Shown here piece after piece: positions 9,013-17,156 of a stretch of DNA of 64,000 nt. The position numbers were made by a program, and so were the translations under genes. Under the pieces are notes generated by a model that worked only from the letters and a program-made list of their open reading frames with translations, had not been told where the DNA came from and ran no database searches. Location: the NCBI RefSeq assembly GCF_029522115.1, contig NZ_JAKWFK010000004.1, forward strand, positions 124,001 through 188,000, written 5' to 3'. The stretch's first letter is position 1. The number at the start of each line of letters is the position of its first letter. Origin of the DNA: Trinickia sp. Y13 (GTDB taxonomy: Bacteria > Pseudomonadota > Gammaproteobacteria > Burkholderiales > Burkholderiaceae).

Positions 9013-10582
9013 AACCGCCGACGATGCTTGGCTCTCGCGCGGCAGGACCGCACTCGCACGGCTCAGCCTCGCGCCGCAGGCGCAAATCGTCGGGCGCGTC
9101 GAACATGTGGCGGACGGCATCGCCCGCGTGAGCGGGCTGCCGCACGTGCGCTTGAACGAGCTGCTGCAATTCGACGGCGGGCAGTTCGGCTTCGCGCTCG
9201 AACTCGACGCCGACACGTTGAGCTGCGTGCTGCTCGATAGCTGCGCGGGCATCGCCGCCGGTTCGCGCGTGCTGGGAACCGGACGCGTAGTCGAAGTGCC
9301 GGTCGGACCCGGCATGCTGGGCCGCATCGTCGATCCGCTCGGCAGGCCGCTCGATGGCGGCCAAACGATAAACGCCCCGCTCTCGCTTCCGATCGAACGC
9401 CCGGCGCCCGCGATCATCGAGCGGGAGTTGGTATCCGAGCCGATCGAGACCGGCATTCTTCTGATCGACGCATTGTTCGCTATCGGCCGCGGGCAACGCG
9501 AGCTGATCATCGGCGATCGCGCGACGGGGAAGACCTCGATCGCCATCGATACCATCGTCAATCAGAAACACTCCGACGTAGTATGCGTCTATGTCGCCAT
9601 CGGTCAACGGGCGACGGCAGTCGAGCGCGTGATCGATGCGGTCCGCAAACACGGCGCGCCCGAGCGTTGCGTGTTCGTCGTCGCATCCGCGTCCGATCCG
9701 CCTGGCCTCCAATGGATCGCGCCGTTCGCGGCTTTCAGCATCGCCGAGTATTTCAGAGAGCGCGGCGGACATGCGCTCGTCGTGATCGACGATCTGACCA
9801 AACATGCCGCGACCCATCGCGAGCTCTCGCTGCTCACGCGTGCGCCGCCCGGACGGGAAGCCTATCCCGGCGATATCTTCTACTTGCATGCCCGTTTGCT
9901 CGAACGTGCGGGAAAGCTCTGTTCGGAGCGGGGCGGCGGCTCGCTCACCGCGATCCCGATCGCCGAGACCGACGCAGGGAATTTGGCCGCCTATATCCCG
10001 ACCAATCTGATCTCGATCACGGACGGACAGATCGTGCTCGATGCGCGCTTGTTTGCGGCGAACCAGCGTCCCGCGATCGACGTCGGGCTCAGTGTGAGCC
10101 GCGTGGGCGGCAAGGCGCAGCTTCCGGCGTTGCGCGCCGCTTCCGGGCGGTTGCGGCTCGATTACGCGCAGTTCCTCGAACTCGAAATGTTCACGCGCTT
10201 CGGCGGTTTGAGCGACGCGCGCCTGAAGGCGCAGATCGCGCGCGGCGAACGCATCCGTGCCCTGATCGCCCAACCGCGCTTCTCGCCGTTGCGCCCGATC
10301 GGAGAGATTGCCCTGCTGCTCGCGCTGGCCGAAGGCGTGTTTGACGGCTGCCCAAGTGCGGCCATTGCGCAAGTGCGCGAAGCGCTTCCCCCGCGCCTGG
10401 ACGCCGTCGGCATCGCAGCCAAGGCGGGTCCGGCGCTGCAACACGGCGCGCAACTACAGCCCGATGATCGTGCGATGCTGATCGGCGTCGTGCGGGATCT
10501 CGTGCCTCGCCCCGCACAAAGCCCGCCGAGTCCACCGACTCCGCCCAGCGAGCAAAGCCCGCAAGATCGGAGCAGTCCATGA
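8990..10582 (+). CDS. atpA: N-ATPase alpha subunit
   Basis: This 530-residue non-catalytic alpha subunit has the nucleotide-binding loop [11 protein letters not shown], the segments [15 protein letters not shown] and [15 protein letters not shown], and full-length N- and C-terminal domains. The last 20 residues are Pro/Ser-rich. The ATG at 8990 lies inside atpF; an alternative ATG at 9005 would reduce the overlap to 8 bp, and neither has a strong ribosome-binding site. A long open frame on the opposite strand here (8807-10453) is an artefact of codon bias. Confidence 0.95.
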   Translation: MTTNPMPETADDAWLSRGRTALARLSLAPQAQIVGRVEHVADGIARVSGLPHVRLNELLQFDGGQFGFALELDADTLSCVLLDSCAGIAAGSRVLGTGRVVEVPVGPGMLGRIVDPLGRPLDGGQTINAPLSLPIERPAPAIIERELVSEPIETGILLIDALFAIGRGQRELIIGDRATGKTSIAIDTIVNQKHSDVVCVYVAIGQRATAVERVIDAVRKHGAPERCVFVVASASDPPGLQWIAPFAAFSIAEYFRERGGHALVVIDDLTKHAATHRELSLLTRAPPGREAYPGDIFYLHARLLERAGKLCSERGGGSLTAIPIAETDAGNLAAYIPTNLISITDGQIVLDARLFAANQRPAIDVGLSVSRVGGKAQLPALRAASGRLRLDYAQFLELEMFTRFGGLSDARLKAQIARGERIRALIAQPRFSPLRPIGEIALLLALAEGVFDGCPSAAIAQVREALPPRLDAVGIAAKAGPALQHGAQLQPDDRAMLIGVVRDLVPRPAQSPPSPPTPPSEQSPQDRSSP

Positions 10583-11445
10583 GCAACGAACTCGGCGTGG
10601 TGCAGGCGCGTTTGGGCACGGTCGGTGAACTCGCATCGGTCGTCACGGCCATGCGCGGCATAGCCGCCGCCCGCACACGCGACGCACTTGAACACCTGCC
10701 GGGTATCCGCGCCTGCGCCGATCAAATCTCGGCTGCAATTGCGGACGCGATGACGCTGGCGTTACCCCTTCCCTCGGAGCTACCCGCGCCGGCTCGAACG
10801 AGCGACACGCAAATCCTGATCGTGATCGGCACTGAGCAGGGTTTCGTCGGCACGTACAACCACCGGGTGATGCAAGCCGCACGCCGCCCATCGGCGGACG
10901 CGGTCGAGTATTTCATCGTCGGCGACCGCGCCCAACTCGTGGCCGAAGAATTCGATTACCGGGCGAGCTGGTCCGCCGAAATGGCAGCGCATGTCGATGC
11001 CGTGCCCGAACTTGCCGGCCGCATCGTCGGCGCGTTATATGGCCGCTTGCAAGACGGCGGCGTCTCGCGCGTCGCACTCGTGCATGGCGCGCCGCAACCC
11101 GTGGAAGGCGCATCGATCGCGACGACCTCGCTGCTGCCTTTCGATTTCGGGCGCTTCGAGGCGGTACACCGCCGCCTGCCGCCCATCGTCGCGCTGCCTG
11201 TTCGCGAGTTGCTCGAACGGCTCGCGGAAGAGTACGTATACACACAGATCTGCGAAGCCATCGTTTTGTCGTTCGCCGCGGAAAGCGAAGCGCGCATGCG
11301 TACCATGATGGCCGCCCGACGCAACATCGACGAAACGGCCCTGCAATTGACGATGGAATATCGCCGGCTGCGGCAAGAGCAAATCACCGAGGAGATCGTC
11401 GAGCTGTCGAGCGTCGATGGCGGGACGGAGACGTTGAGCGCTTGA
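10579..11445 (+). CDS. atpG: N-ATPase gamma subunit
   Basis: This 288-residue rotor-shaft subunit has the two terminal helices that make the coiled coil (N-terminal [21 protein letters not shown]-terminal [20 protein letters not shown] then [13 protein letters not shown]) and a middle alpha/beta domain ([17 protein letters not shown]). Conservation is lower than in housekeeping gamma, as is usual for N-ATPases. It overlaps atpA as ATGA and ends the operon; the next gene converges from the other strand 17 bp away. Confidence 0.92.
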   Translation: MSNELGVVQARLGTVGELASVVTAMRGIAAARTRDALEHLPGIRACADQISAAIADAMTLALPLPSELPAPARTSDTQILIVIGTEQGFVGTYNHRVMQAARRPSADAVEYFIVGDRAQLVAEEFDYRASWSAEMAAHVDAVPELAGRIVGALYGRLQDGGVSRVALVHGAPQPVEGASIATTSLLPFDFGRFEAVHRRLPPIVALPVRELLERLAEEYVYTQICEAIVLSFAAESEARMRTMMAARRNIDETALQLTMEYRRLRQEQITEEIVELSSVDGGTETLSA

Positions 11446-11462
11446 CCGTTACGATACGACGC

Positions 11463-11981
11463 TCAGCGCGCGAGCGGGCGCAAGCCGCGCATGAAGGGCA
11501 TGACGAATGGCGTCCACAACGGTCGCGCAACCCAAGCCGCAGCCGCCCATCCCAATGCCACGACAATCAAGTCGCAGCGCCCGCTCTTCCATAGGTTCAG
11601 GGAATGACGCCGCCAGATCCACGGCACGCCTAGCGGATTCGGCCAATCCGCCAGCAGATGCGTGAAGCCGCCGCATGCGAAACCGAACAGTGCGGCGGCA
11701 AACGGATGCATACGCCCAAGCGAATGGTAGGCAAAGATCAGCGCGGCCGCCCAACCGACGCCCCAGTGCGTTGCCGTTCGATGCGCGATCCACAACCGTC
11801 GCGCGCGAGACCACCAAGCGACTTCGAGCCAGTCGGGCGCGGTGCCTCCCGCCACACCCGCGAGAAGCGCCGTCAACGCGCCGACGTGCCAAGGCCCCGC
11901 TGCTCCGGCTGCGGCGACGGTGACGGCCGCCGTCATGCCGGCCGCCCACCCCAGGGCATGATGTGCGCTATGCGATGCCAT
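11463..11981 (-). CDS. YdjM/DUF457-family inner-membrane protein
   Basis: This 172-residue integral membrane protein belongs to the family annotated as membrane-bound metal-dependent hydrolases (YdjM/DUF457). Family features are the early ASHSAHHALGW segment, GGTAPDWLE, HRTATHWG and FTHLLADWPNPLG, whose His and Asp residues probably bind metal, plus about four hydrophobic segments. The ATG at 11981 is preferred because a longer frame would run into the promoter of the cytochrome-porin gene; its ribosome-binding site is weak. Its biological role is unknown. Confidence 0.72.
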   Translation of the reverse strand: MASHSAHHALGWAAGMTAAVTVAAAGAAGPWHVGALTALLAGVAGGTAPDWLEVAWWSRARRLWIAHRTATHWGVGWAAALIFAYHSLGRMHPFAAALFGFACGGFTHLLADWPNPLGVPWIWRRHSLNLWKSGRCDLIVVALGWAAAAWVARPLWTPFVMPFMRGLRPLAR

Positions 11982-12075
11982 ATCGTGTGTATGCGGGATC
12001 AGACGAAGGGCCGGTATTGTCGCAGAACGACGCCGATTCCGATCACCCGTGGTTAACCCTCGTGCAACGGACGCA

Positions 12076-12117
12076 TTGAGCCAAGTCAAAAACCGGTGAG
12101 CCGCTCAGCGCTACCGT
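12076..12117 (+). promoter_or_regulatory. FNR-type box and -10 of the cytochrome-porin promoter
   Basis: TTGAGCCAAGTCAA at 12076-12089 matches the FNR consensus in both half-sites except for one central base. A TACCGT hexamer at 12112-12117 is centred exactly 32 bp downstream of the box centre, the same spacing as in the N-ATPase promoter, consistent with class II activation. It precedes the ATG at 12237 by about 150 bp. Confidence 0.65.
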
Positions 12118-12236
12118 AGGTGCAGTAGGGACGTAATCGAGTCATGTGTCGATACGCACAGATACATGCGCAAGGGCGACACCGCGCATTCGATCAGTCC
12201 TATAAACAAAGATGAAGATCTTTTGGGGGAAGCGCC

Positions 12237-13586
12237 ATGAATGCCTCGGGCAGAAGCGTGGTTCGCGCGCGGTGGGCGATGTTTCTCATGGTAGTCGTGC
12301 TGAGCCTAATCGGTCGCACGGCGCAGGCAGTGCCCGCATTCGCACGCCAAACCGGGCTCGCATGCGTCGCCTGCCATGTGAGCTTTCCCGAGCTCACTCC
12401 GTTCGGCAGGTTCTTTAAGTTGACCGGCTATACGCTGACCAACAAAAAAACGATTCCCCTTGCCGCGATGTTGCAGTTCTCTCAAACCAATACGCGGACG
12501 ATCGATAACAACGACTACGACTTCGTGCGCAACGGCGGGGTTGCGCTGCAGCAGGCCAGCATCTTCTATGCAGGCCGTATCGCGGGGCCGGTCGGCGCCT
12601 TCGCGCAATGGAGCTATGACGGCATTGAACACCACAGCGGCATCGACAACACCGATATCCGCGCGGCCGGCCATTTCACGCAAGGCGACATCGACTTCAT
12701 CTACGGCATGACGCTCAACAACAGCCCCACCGTATCGGATGTCTGGAACAGCACGCCGGCCTTCGGGTACCCGTACGCCTCGAGCAGCGTCTCGCTTACG
12801 CCGATGGCCGGCACGCTCATCGACGGCGGACTTGCGCAGCAAGTGGCCGGCGCCACGGCCTACGTGTTCTGGCAGCGCAGCATTTACGCGGAGATCGGCC
12901 TCTATCGAACCGCGGACAAAATGTTCTCATTCCTGCGCACGGGGCAGGACATCACGAGCCCCGGCGGCGTGGCGCGACTGTCCGGCAACAACCCCTACTG
13001 GCGGCTTGCGTACAACGCCGAATGGGGACCGCACTCGATCATGTTCGGCACATACGGCCTCATTGCCGACAAGTATCCCGACAACACGATTCCCGTTTCG
13101 CCGACCGACCGCTTCACGGATATCGCTTTCGACACACAGTATCAATACCTGACGTACACGCATTCGATTACCGCGCAAGCCACTTGGATTCACGAGAAGC
13201 AAAGCTGGGATGCGAGTTTCGCGAGCGGAGGAATCGGTGCGGGGCCAACGCCGACAAACGCTTCCGATACGCTCGATACCTTCAAAGCGAAAGCGTCGTA
13301 CTACTACCAGCGAAAGTACGGCGCCACACTCGCCTACTTTCAAACGACGGGAAGCACGGATCCCGGCCTATATGGATCGGCTCCGGTAACCGGCAGCGCG
13401 AATGGAACGCCTAACTCCAACGGCGTCATCCTCGAAGCAGATTACTTGCCGATACCCCAAGTCAAGGTTTCTGTGCAATACACGTGGTTCCTAAGGTTCA
13501 ACGGGGCGCGCTACAACTACGACGGCAACGGTCGCAACGCCAGCGACAACAACACGTTGTATTTGCTGGCCTGGATCATGTTCTAG
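12237..13586 (+). CDS. Outer-membrane monohaem cytochrome-porin fusion (Cyc2-like)
   Basis: This 449-residue protein has a signal peptide (about 1-31, ending TAQA), a haem-binding CVACH motif at 43-47 and then about 390 residues of alternating aromatic/polar strands ending in phenylalanine (LLAWIMF), typical of an outer-membrane beta-barrel. The start of the mature protein, FARQTGLACVACH, then PELTPFGRFFK and GY, resembles the haem region of Cyc2, the fused cytochrome-porin of iron oxidisers. A small haem domain plugged into a porin would move electrons across the outer membrane. A dihaem c4-type gene follows 46 bp later. GGGGGAAG precedes the ATG. Metal oxidation itself is not demonstrated; the substrate is unknown. 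Confidence 0.75.
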   Translation: MNASGRSVVRARWAMFLMVVVLSLIGRTAQAVPAFARQTGLACVACHVSFPELTPFGRFFKLTGYTLTNKKTIPLAAMLQFSQTNTRTIDNNDYDFVRNGGVALQQASIFYAGRIAGPVGAFAQWSYDGIEHHSGIDNTDIRAAGHFTQGDIDFIYGMTLNNSPTVSDVWNSTPAFGYPYASSSVSLTPMAGTLIDGGLAQQVAGATAYVFWQRSIYAEIGLYRTADKMFSFLRTGQDITSPGGVARLSGNNPYWRLAYNAEWGPHSIMFGTYGLIADKYPDNTIPVSPTDRFTDIAFDTQYQYLTYTHSITAQATWIHEKQSWDASFASGGIGAGPTPTNASDTLDTFKAKASYYYQRKYGATLAYFQTTGSTDPGLYGSAPVTGSANGTPNSNGVILEADYLPIPQVKVSVQYTWFLRFNGARYNYDGNGRNASDNNTLYLLAWIMF

Positions 13587-13632
13587 CGCGCGAGCGTCTG
13601 AAATCGCATCAAACGAAAAAGTGGGCCGGCAT

Positions 13633-14265
13633 ATGAAACGACCGTCACGTTATTCCGCTCGACTGAGCGCATCGGCCACCTTGCCGATCGTCGCTATCGT
13701 CCTTGCGCTAGCGACGCCTCCCGCCACGGCGCAGGACGGCGCACGCTTGGCCGCTCAATTGTGCGTGGCATGTCATGGCGTGCATGGAGACAGCCAGTCG
13801 CCGATGTTTCCGAAGCTCAATGGACAGACGCGAGACTATCTTGTCGCGCAGCTGAAGGGATTCGGGCAACATCAGCGCTCTGAGTCCGATGCACGCTCGT
13901 ACATGTGGGCGATCGCATCGCAACTGGACGACGCGACCATTGCTTCCTTGGCCGATTACTATGCCCAACAAGCACCGACGGCAGGCAGCGCGGGCGATGC
14001 GGCGCTAGTTGCAGAAGGGCAGAAGATCTTCGAACAAGGTCTTTCCGAGAAAGGCGTGCCCGCGTGTGCCTCGTGCCATGGCGCCCAAGGGCAAGGAAAC
14101 GGGCAGTTTCCCCGGCTTGCGGGCCAGCATGCCGAGTACTTGATGCGCCAAATCGAGGTCTTTCAAAACGGTACGCGGGCGAATGCCCCCGTGATGTCGG
14201 CCGTGGCGCATACACTCGGAAAAGAAGACGCAAAAGCGGTGACCGCGTTTCTGCAATCGCGGTAA
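13633..14265 (+). CDS. Periplasmic dihaem cytochrome c4/c553-type
   Basis: This 210-residue exported protein has a signal peptide (to about ATAQ, residue 34) and two class I cytochrome c domains, with CVACH at 44-48 and CASCH at 145-149. The domains share the FPKLNGQ/FPRLAGQ, YL and AQLKGF/RQIEVF features of c4 cytochromes, and Met residues are available as sixth ligands in each half. It probably carries electrons between the outer-membrane cytochrome just upstream and an inner-membrane oxidase or reductase. A GTG at 13621 is in frame, but the ATG at 13633 gives the more usual signal peptide. Confidence 0.88.
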   Translation: MKRPSRYSARLSASATLPIVAIVLALATPPATAQDGARLAAQLCVACHGVHGDSQSPMFPKLNGQTRDYLVAQLKGFGQHQRSESDARSYMWAIASQLDDATIASLADYYAQQAPTAGSAGDAALVAEGQKIFEQGLSEKGVPACASCHGAQGQGNGQFPRLAGQHAEYLMRQIEVFQNGTRANAPVMSAVAHTLGKEDAKAVTAFLQSR

Positions 14266-14454
14266 ATCGCCTCGAGTCCCGAAGACCCCGTCTTTGGCGG
14301 CGCGCGCCCCGCGTGCCGGCGTCGCCGCGCGGCAACAGACTTTACACACTGTTACCCGCGCGGCCGAGTACAGACGATTCGTCAATCCCTATACTCCGGT
14401 ACGCAACCGATGCATTCGCGCATCGCTAGCGCTCAAAACGACACGAGTCATCCC

Positions 14455-15000
14455 ATGAAACGCCTCACGCAGACCAAATCCGCCCTGCTTCTTCCCCTCG
14501 TCGCGGCTTGCGCCGCATCGCTCACCGGATGCATTGCGACGAATCCCTACGCAGGCTATGGCGCGCAACCGCAGTACGCGCAGCCGGCTTACGCCCAGCC
14601 GAGCTATGCACAGCCCGCCTATACCCCGCCGCCGCAGCCCGGCTACGTGCAACCGGGCAATTACGGCGAGCAGTACGGCACCGTCGCGGGCATTCGCCCG
14701 ATCGGCGGCGCGACGAGCCCTTCGGGCGTGGCGGGGACACTCGTGGGCGCCGTCGTGGGCGGTGTGCTCGGCAACCAGATCGGCCGCGGTCATGGCCGCG
14801 ATGCGGCAACCGTGATCGGCGCACTCGGCGGCGCGGCGCTCGGCAATCAGGTCGGTCAAAACATGGGGCAGCCGTCGGGCTACCGCGTCGACATTCAACT
14901 GAGCGACGGCAGCATGCGCTCGTTCGACATGCAAACGCCGGGCGAACTGCGACCCGGCGACCGCGTGCGCATCGACGGCAGCCAAATTTCGCGCTATTGA
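14455..15000 (+). CDS. Glycine-zipper (SlyB/17-kDa antigen-like) lipoprotein
   Basis: This 181-residue lipoprotein has a lipobox LTGC with C26, a Tyr/Pro/Gln/Ala-rich linker made of repeats such as QPAYAQPSYAQP (about 35-65), and a glycine-zipper hairpin (GTLVGAVVGGVLGNQIG, then GALGGAALGNQVG) of the Rickettsia 17-kDa antigen/SlyB type. A C-terminal beta domain (YRVDIQLSDGSMRSF) follows. Such proteins sit in the outer-membrane inner leaflet and affect envelope integrity. The ATG at 14455 fits the signal peptide; the 189-bp upstream spacer should hold its promoter. Confidence 0.85.
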   Translation: MKRLTQTKSALLLPLVAACAASLTGCIATNPYAGYGAQPQYAQPAYAQPSYAQPAYTPPPQPGYVQPGNYGEQYGTVAGIRPIGGATSPSGVAGTLVGAVVGGVLGNQIGRGHGRDAATVIGALGGAALGNQVGQNMGQPSGYRVDIQLSDGSMRSFDMQTPGELRPGDRVRIDGSQISRY

Positions 15001-15026
15001 CGGCGTCGTGACCGACTGTTGACCGG

Positions 15027-15470
15027 CTATCGATCGAAGCCGTCGAGCAGCGCGTCGACCGCCCGGTAGACGCGCTCGACCGCCTCCTTCCCCACCTCGC
15101 GTTCCAGCTTTGCATACTCAGCTTCGAGCGCCTTCGCCAACGCACGAACCACGTTGACGCTCTTCTTCGTCAACGAGACGCGCACGCGACGCTGATCCGC
15201 TTCGAACCGCTCCTTCGTCACGAGTCCCATCGCCTCCATGCGCGCGAGCACGCCCGCCATGCTCGGACTCGAGATCGTGCACAGATCGGAAATCTGCCGC
15301 GGCTCCAGCGGCCCGCTTTCGTCCAGCGCACGAATCACGCGCCACTGCTGTTCCGTCAACCCGTGCGCCGTGATCAGCGGACGAAAGCGCTCCATCATCT
15401 TTTCGCGCGCGCGTAGCAGCAGCATGGGCAGGTTGCGATGACGGAAGCGATCGGAGACTGAATCGGACAT
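15027..15470 (-). CDS. hpaR: MarR-family repressor of homoprotocatechuate degradation
   Basis: This 147-residue regulator has a MarR winged-helix core (LTEQQWRVIRAL, QISDLCTISSPSMAGVLARM, then the wing DQRRVRVSLT). The ISSPSMAGVLARME recognition helix is typical of HpaR. It is divergent from hpaG1, as in other hpa clusters. HpaR homologues repress the meta-cleavage operon until 4-hydroxyphenylacetate or homoprotocatechuate is present. The start at 15470 (MSDSVSDRF) gives a family-length protein; upstream in-frame starts would overlap the operator region. Confidence 0.9.
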   Translation of the reverse strand: MSDSVSDRFRHRNLPMLLLRAREKMMERFRPLITAHGLTEQQWRVIRALDESGPLEPRQISDLCTISSPSMAGVLARMEAMGLVTKERFEADQRRVRVSLTKKSVNVVRALAKALEAEYAKLEREVGKEAVERVYRAVDALLDGFDR

Positions 15471-15567
15471 GGCGGAAGGCAAAATGAGCAAGCGAGAGGT
15501 CGCACTCGGAAAAACCCTTAACGAGGCGACAGGCAGTTGACGCCCGATCATATCAAGCGCAACATCG

Positions 15568-15579
15568 CTAACATATTAG
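15568..15579. promoter_or_regulatory. Candidate HpaR operator
   Basis: CTAACATATTAG is an AT-rich inverted repeat (CTAA-N4-TTAG) in the hpaR-hpaG1 spacer, 27 bp before the hpaG1 ATG. MarR-family repressors bind such palindromes. Position and form support an operator; specific recognition is inferred. Confidence 0.4.
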
Positions 15580-15605
15580 TGTTTTCGCCGCACGTGTCCA
15601 GCGCT

Positions 15606-16379
15606 ATGTTCGCACTGTCCGATCATCTGCTTCATCTAGAAGGCGAAGCGCTGCCGCGCGAGATGGACGCGCAAGCCGTTCGCTGTCTGCTCGCGGGCGG
15701 CCTGGCGTGCCGCGCGCCAGTGACAGGCGCGGTCTATGGCACGTTGCTCAACGACCGCGCCTCGCTAGATGCGCTCGGCGAAGCCATGCATGCGCCACCC
15801 TACGGCGCACCGCCCAAAGCGCCCATCCTTTACGTGAAGCCACGCAATACGCTTGCGGGCCATCGCGCGCAGATCGACGTGCCGGCCGACGCGCCGGGTA
15901 TCGAGGTGGGCGTATCGCTCGGCATCGTGCTTGGCCACACCGCCACGCGTGTGCAGGAACAGCATGCGCTCGACTACGTCGCAGGGTACACGACGGTCGC
16001 CGATCTGAGCATCCCGCATGCGAGCGTCTATCGCCCTGCGGTTCGTTTCCGCGCGCGCGATCGCTTCTGCGTGATCGGCCCGGCCCTCGTTGCCAAACGC
16101 CACGTCGCCACGCCCGATCGCCTCGCGCTCACCGCGCGAGTCACGGGGCAACGCGATTTCACCGCCAATACCGCAAGCTTCGTGCGCGGCGTCGCGCGTT
16201 TGATTGCCGATGTCACCGATTTCATGACACTCTCGCCCGGCGACATCCTCACGCTGGGTGCACCGCATGGCGCGCCGATCGCGCACGCGGGCGAGCAAGC
16301 CGTCGTCGCGGCCGGCGGCTTCGCTCCGCTGCAACTGTCGTTCGTCGATACGGCGCAATCGAGTGGGGCGCGATCGTGA
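15606..16379 (+). CDS. hpaG1: HpaG1, FAH-family isomerase/decarboxylase subunit
   Basis: This 257-residue protein belongs to the fumarylacetoacetate-hydrolase family and corresponds to the N-terminal half of E. coli HpaG, which here is split into two genes. The pathway step is decarboxylation of 5-oxopent-3-ene-1,2,5-tricarboxylate and isomerisation to 2-oxo-hept-4-ene-1,7-dioate. Conserved stretches are GYTTVADLSIPH and SPGDILTLGAPHG. The acidic metal-binding pair seen in HpaG2 is reduced here to IEVGVS, consistent with a mainly structural half. Start ATG 15606 (MFALSDHLLHLEG) was chosen by family length. It overlaps hpaG2 by 4 bp. Confidence 0.86.
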   Translation: MFALSDHLLHLEGEALPREMDAQAVRCLLAGGLACRAPVTGAVYGTLLNDRASLDALGEAMHAPPYGAPPKAPILYVKPRNTLAGHRAQIDVPADAPGIEVGVSLGIVLGHTATRVQEQHALDYVAGYTTVADLSIPHASVYRPAVRFRARDRFCVIGPALVAKRHVATPDRLALTARVTGQRDFTANTASFVRGVARLIADVTDFMTLSPGDILTLGAPHGAPIAHAGEQAVVAAGGFAPLQLSFVDTAQSSGARS

Positions 16380-17134
16380 AGCGCGGCCGAGTCGCTTACG
16401 CAGGCGCCATTCACGAAGCGTACCCGCAGGGCGATCGCGTGCGGCTCGCCGATGGCCGGCTTTGCCGGGAAGAAGACTTGGTCTGGCTCGCGCCGATCGA
16501 CGTCGGCACCGTCTTCGCCCTCGGCTTGAATTACGCCGATCATGCGCGGGAACTGCAGTTTGCGAAGCAGGAAGAGCCGCTCGTGTTCTTGAAGGGGCCG
16601 GGCACGGTCATCGGTCATCGCGGCGTCACACGCAGGCCGCGCGAGGTCACGTTCATGCATTACGAATGCGAGCTTGCGGTCGTCATCGGCCGTACGGGGC
16701 GGAACATTCCCCGCGAAGGCGCAATGGATCATGTCGCCGGGTACACGATCGCCAACGATTACGCGATCCGCGATTACCTCGAAAACTACTATCGTCCGAA
16801 CCTGCGTGTGAAAAACCGCGATGGCGGCACGGTGCTCGGGCCATGGTTCGTCGATGCGGCCGACATCCCCGACGTCGGCAATCTCGAACTGCGCACGTAT
16901 GTGAACGGCACGCTGCGACAACGCGGCAACACACGCGATCTCATCACCGATGTCCCCGCACTGATCGAATATCTGAGCGGCTTCATGACCCTTGCCGCTG
17001 GAGACGTGATTTTGACCGGCACGCCGCAGGGCACCGTGAACGTCGATGCGGGCGACGAAATCGTCTGCGAAATCGACGGCCTGGGCCGTCTCGTCAACAC
17101 GCTCGCGCCGGATGCCGTATTCGGACGCGAATGA
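16376..17134 (+). CDS. hpaG2: HpaG2, catalytic FAH-family subunit
   Basis: This 252-residue protein is the catalytic FAH-type half. The metal-binding acids are visible in HYECELAVVIGR, and GYTIANDYAIRD carries a further Asp; LAAGDVILTGTPQG is the family C-terminal signature. It starts with GTG overlapping the hpaG1 stop (GTGA), so the two halves are probably made in equal amounts. It catalyses decarboxylation/isomerisation in the homoprotocatechuate meta-cleavage pathway. An upstream in-frame extension into hpaG1 is not genuine. Confidence 0.9.
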   Translation: MKRGRVAYAGAIHEAYPQGDRVRLADGRLCREEDLVWLAPIDVGTVFALGLNYADHARELQFAKQEEPLVFLKGPGTVIGHRGVTRRPREVTFMHYECELAVVIGRTGRNIPREGAMDHVAGYTIANDYAIRDYLENYYRPNLRVKNRDGGTVLGPWFVDAADIPDVGNLELRTYVNGTLRQRGNTRDLITDVPALIEYLSGFMTLAAGDVILTGTPQGTVNVDAGDEIVCEIDGLGRLVNTLAPDAVFGRE

Positions 17135-17156
17135 ACGAAGCGATAAAGGATTCGCC

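Noticed and set aside
8807-10453. 548-residue open frame on the minus strand opposite atpA
   Set aside because: It mirrors a strongly conserved alpha subunit. The Arg/Ala/Asp-rich product has no recognisable motif, and such frames are expected opposite GC-rich genes.
15707-16375. In-frame upstream extension making HpaG2 a larger fusion
   Set aside because: The extension overlaps hpaG1 in another frame and is Arg-rich nonsense; the GTG at 16376 overlapping the hpaG1 stop is the natural start.
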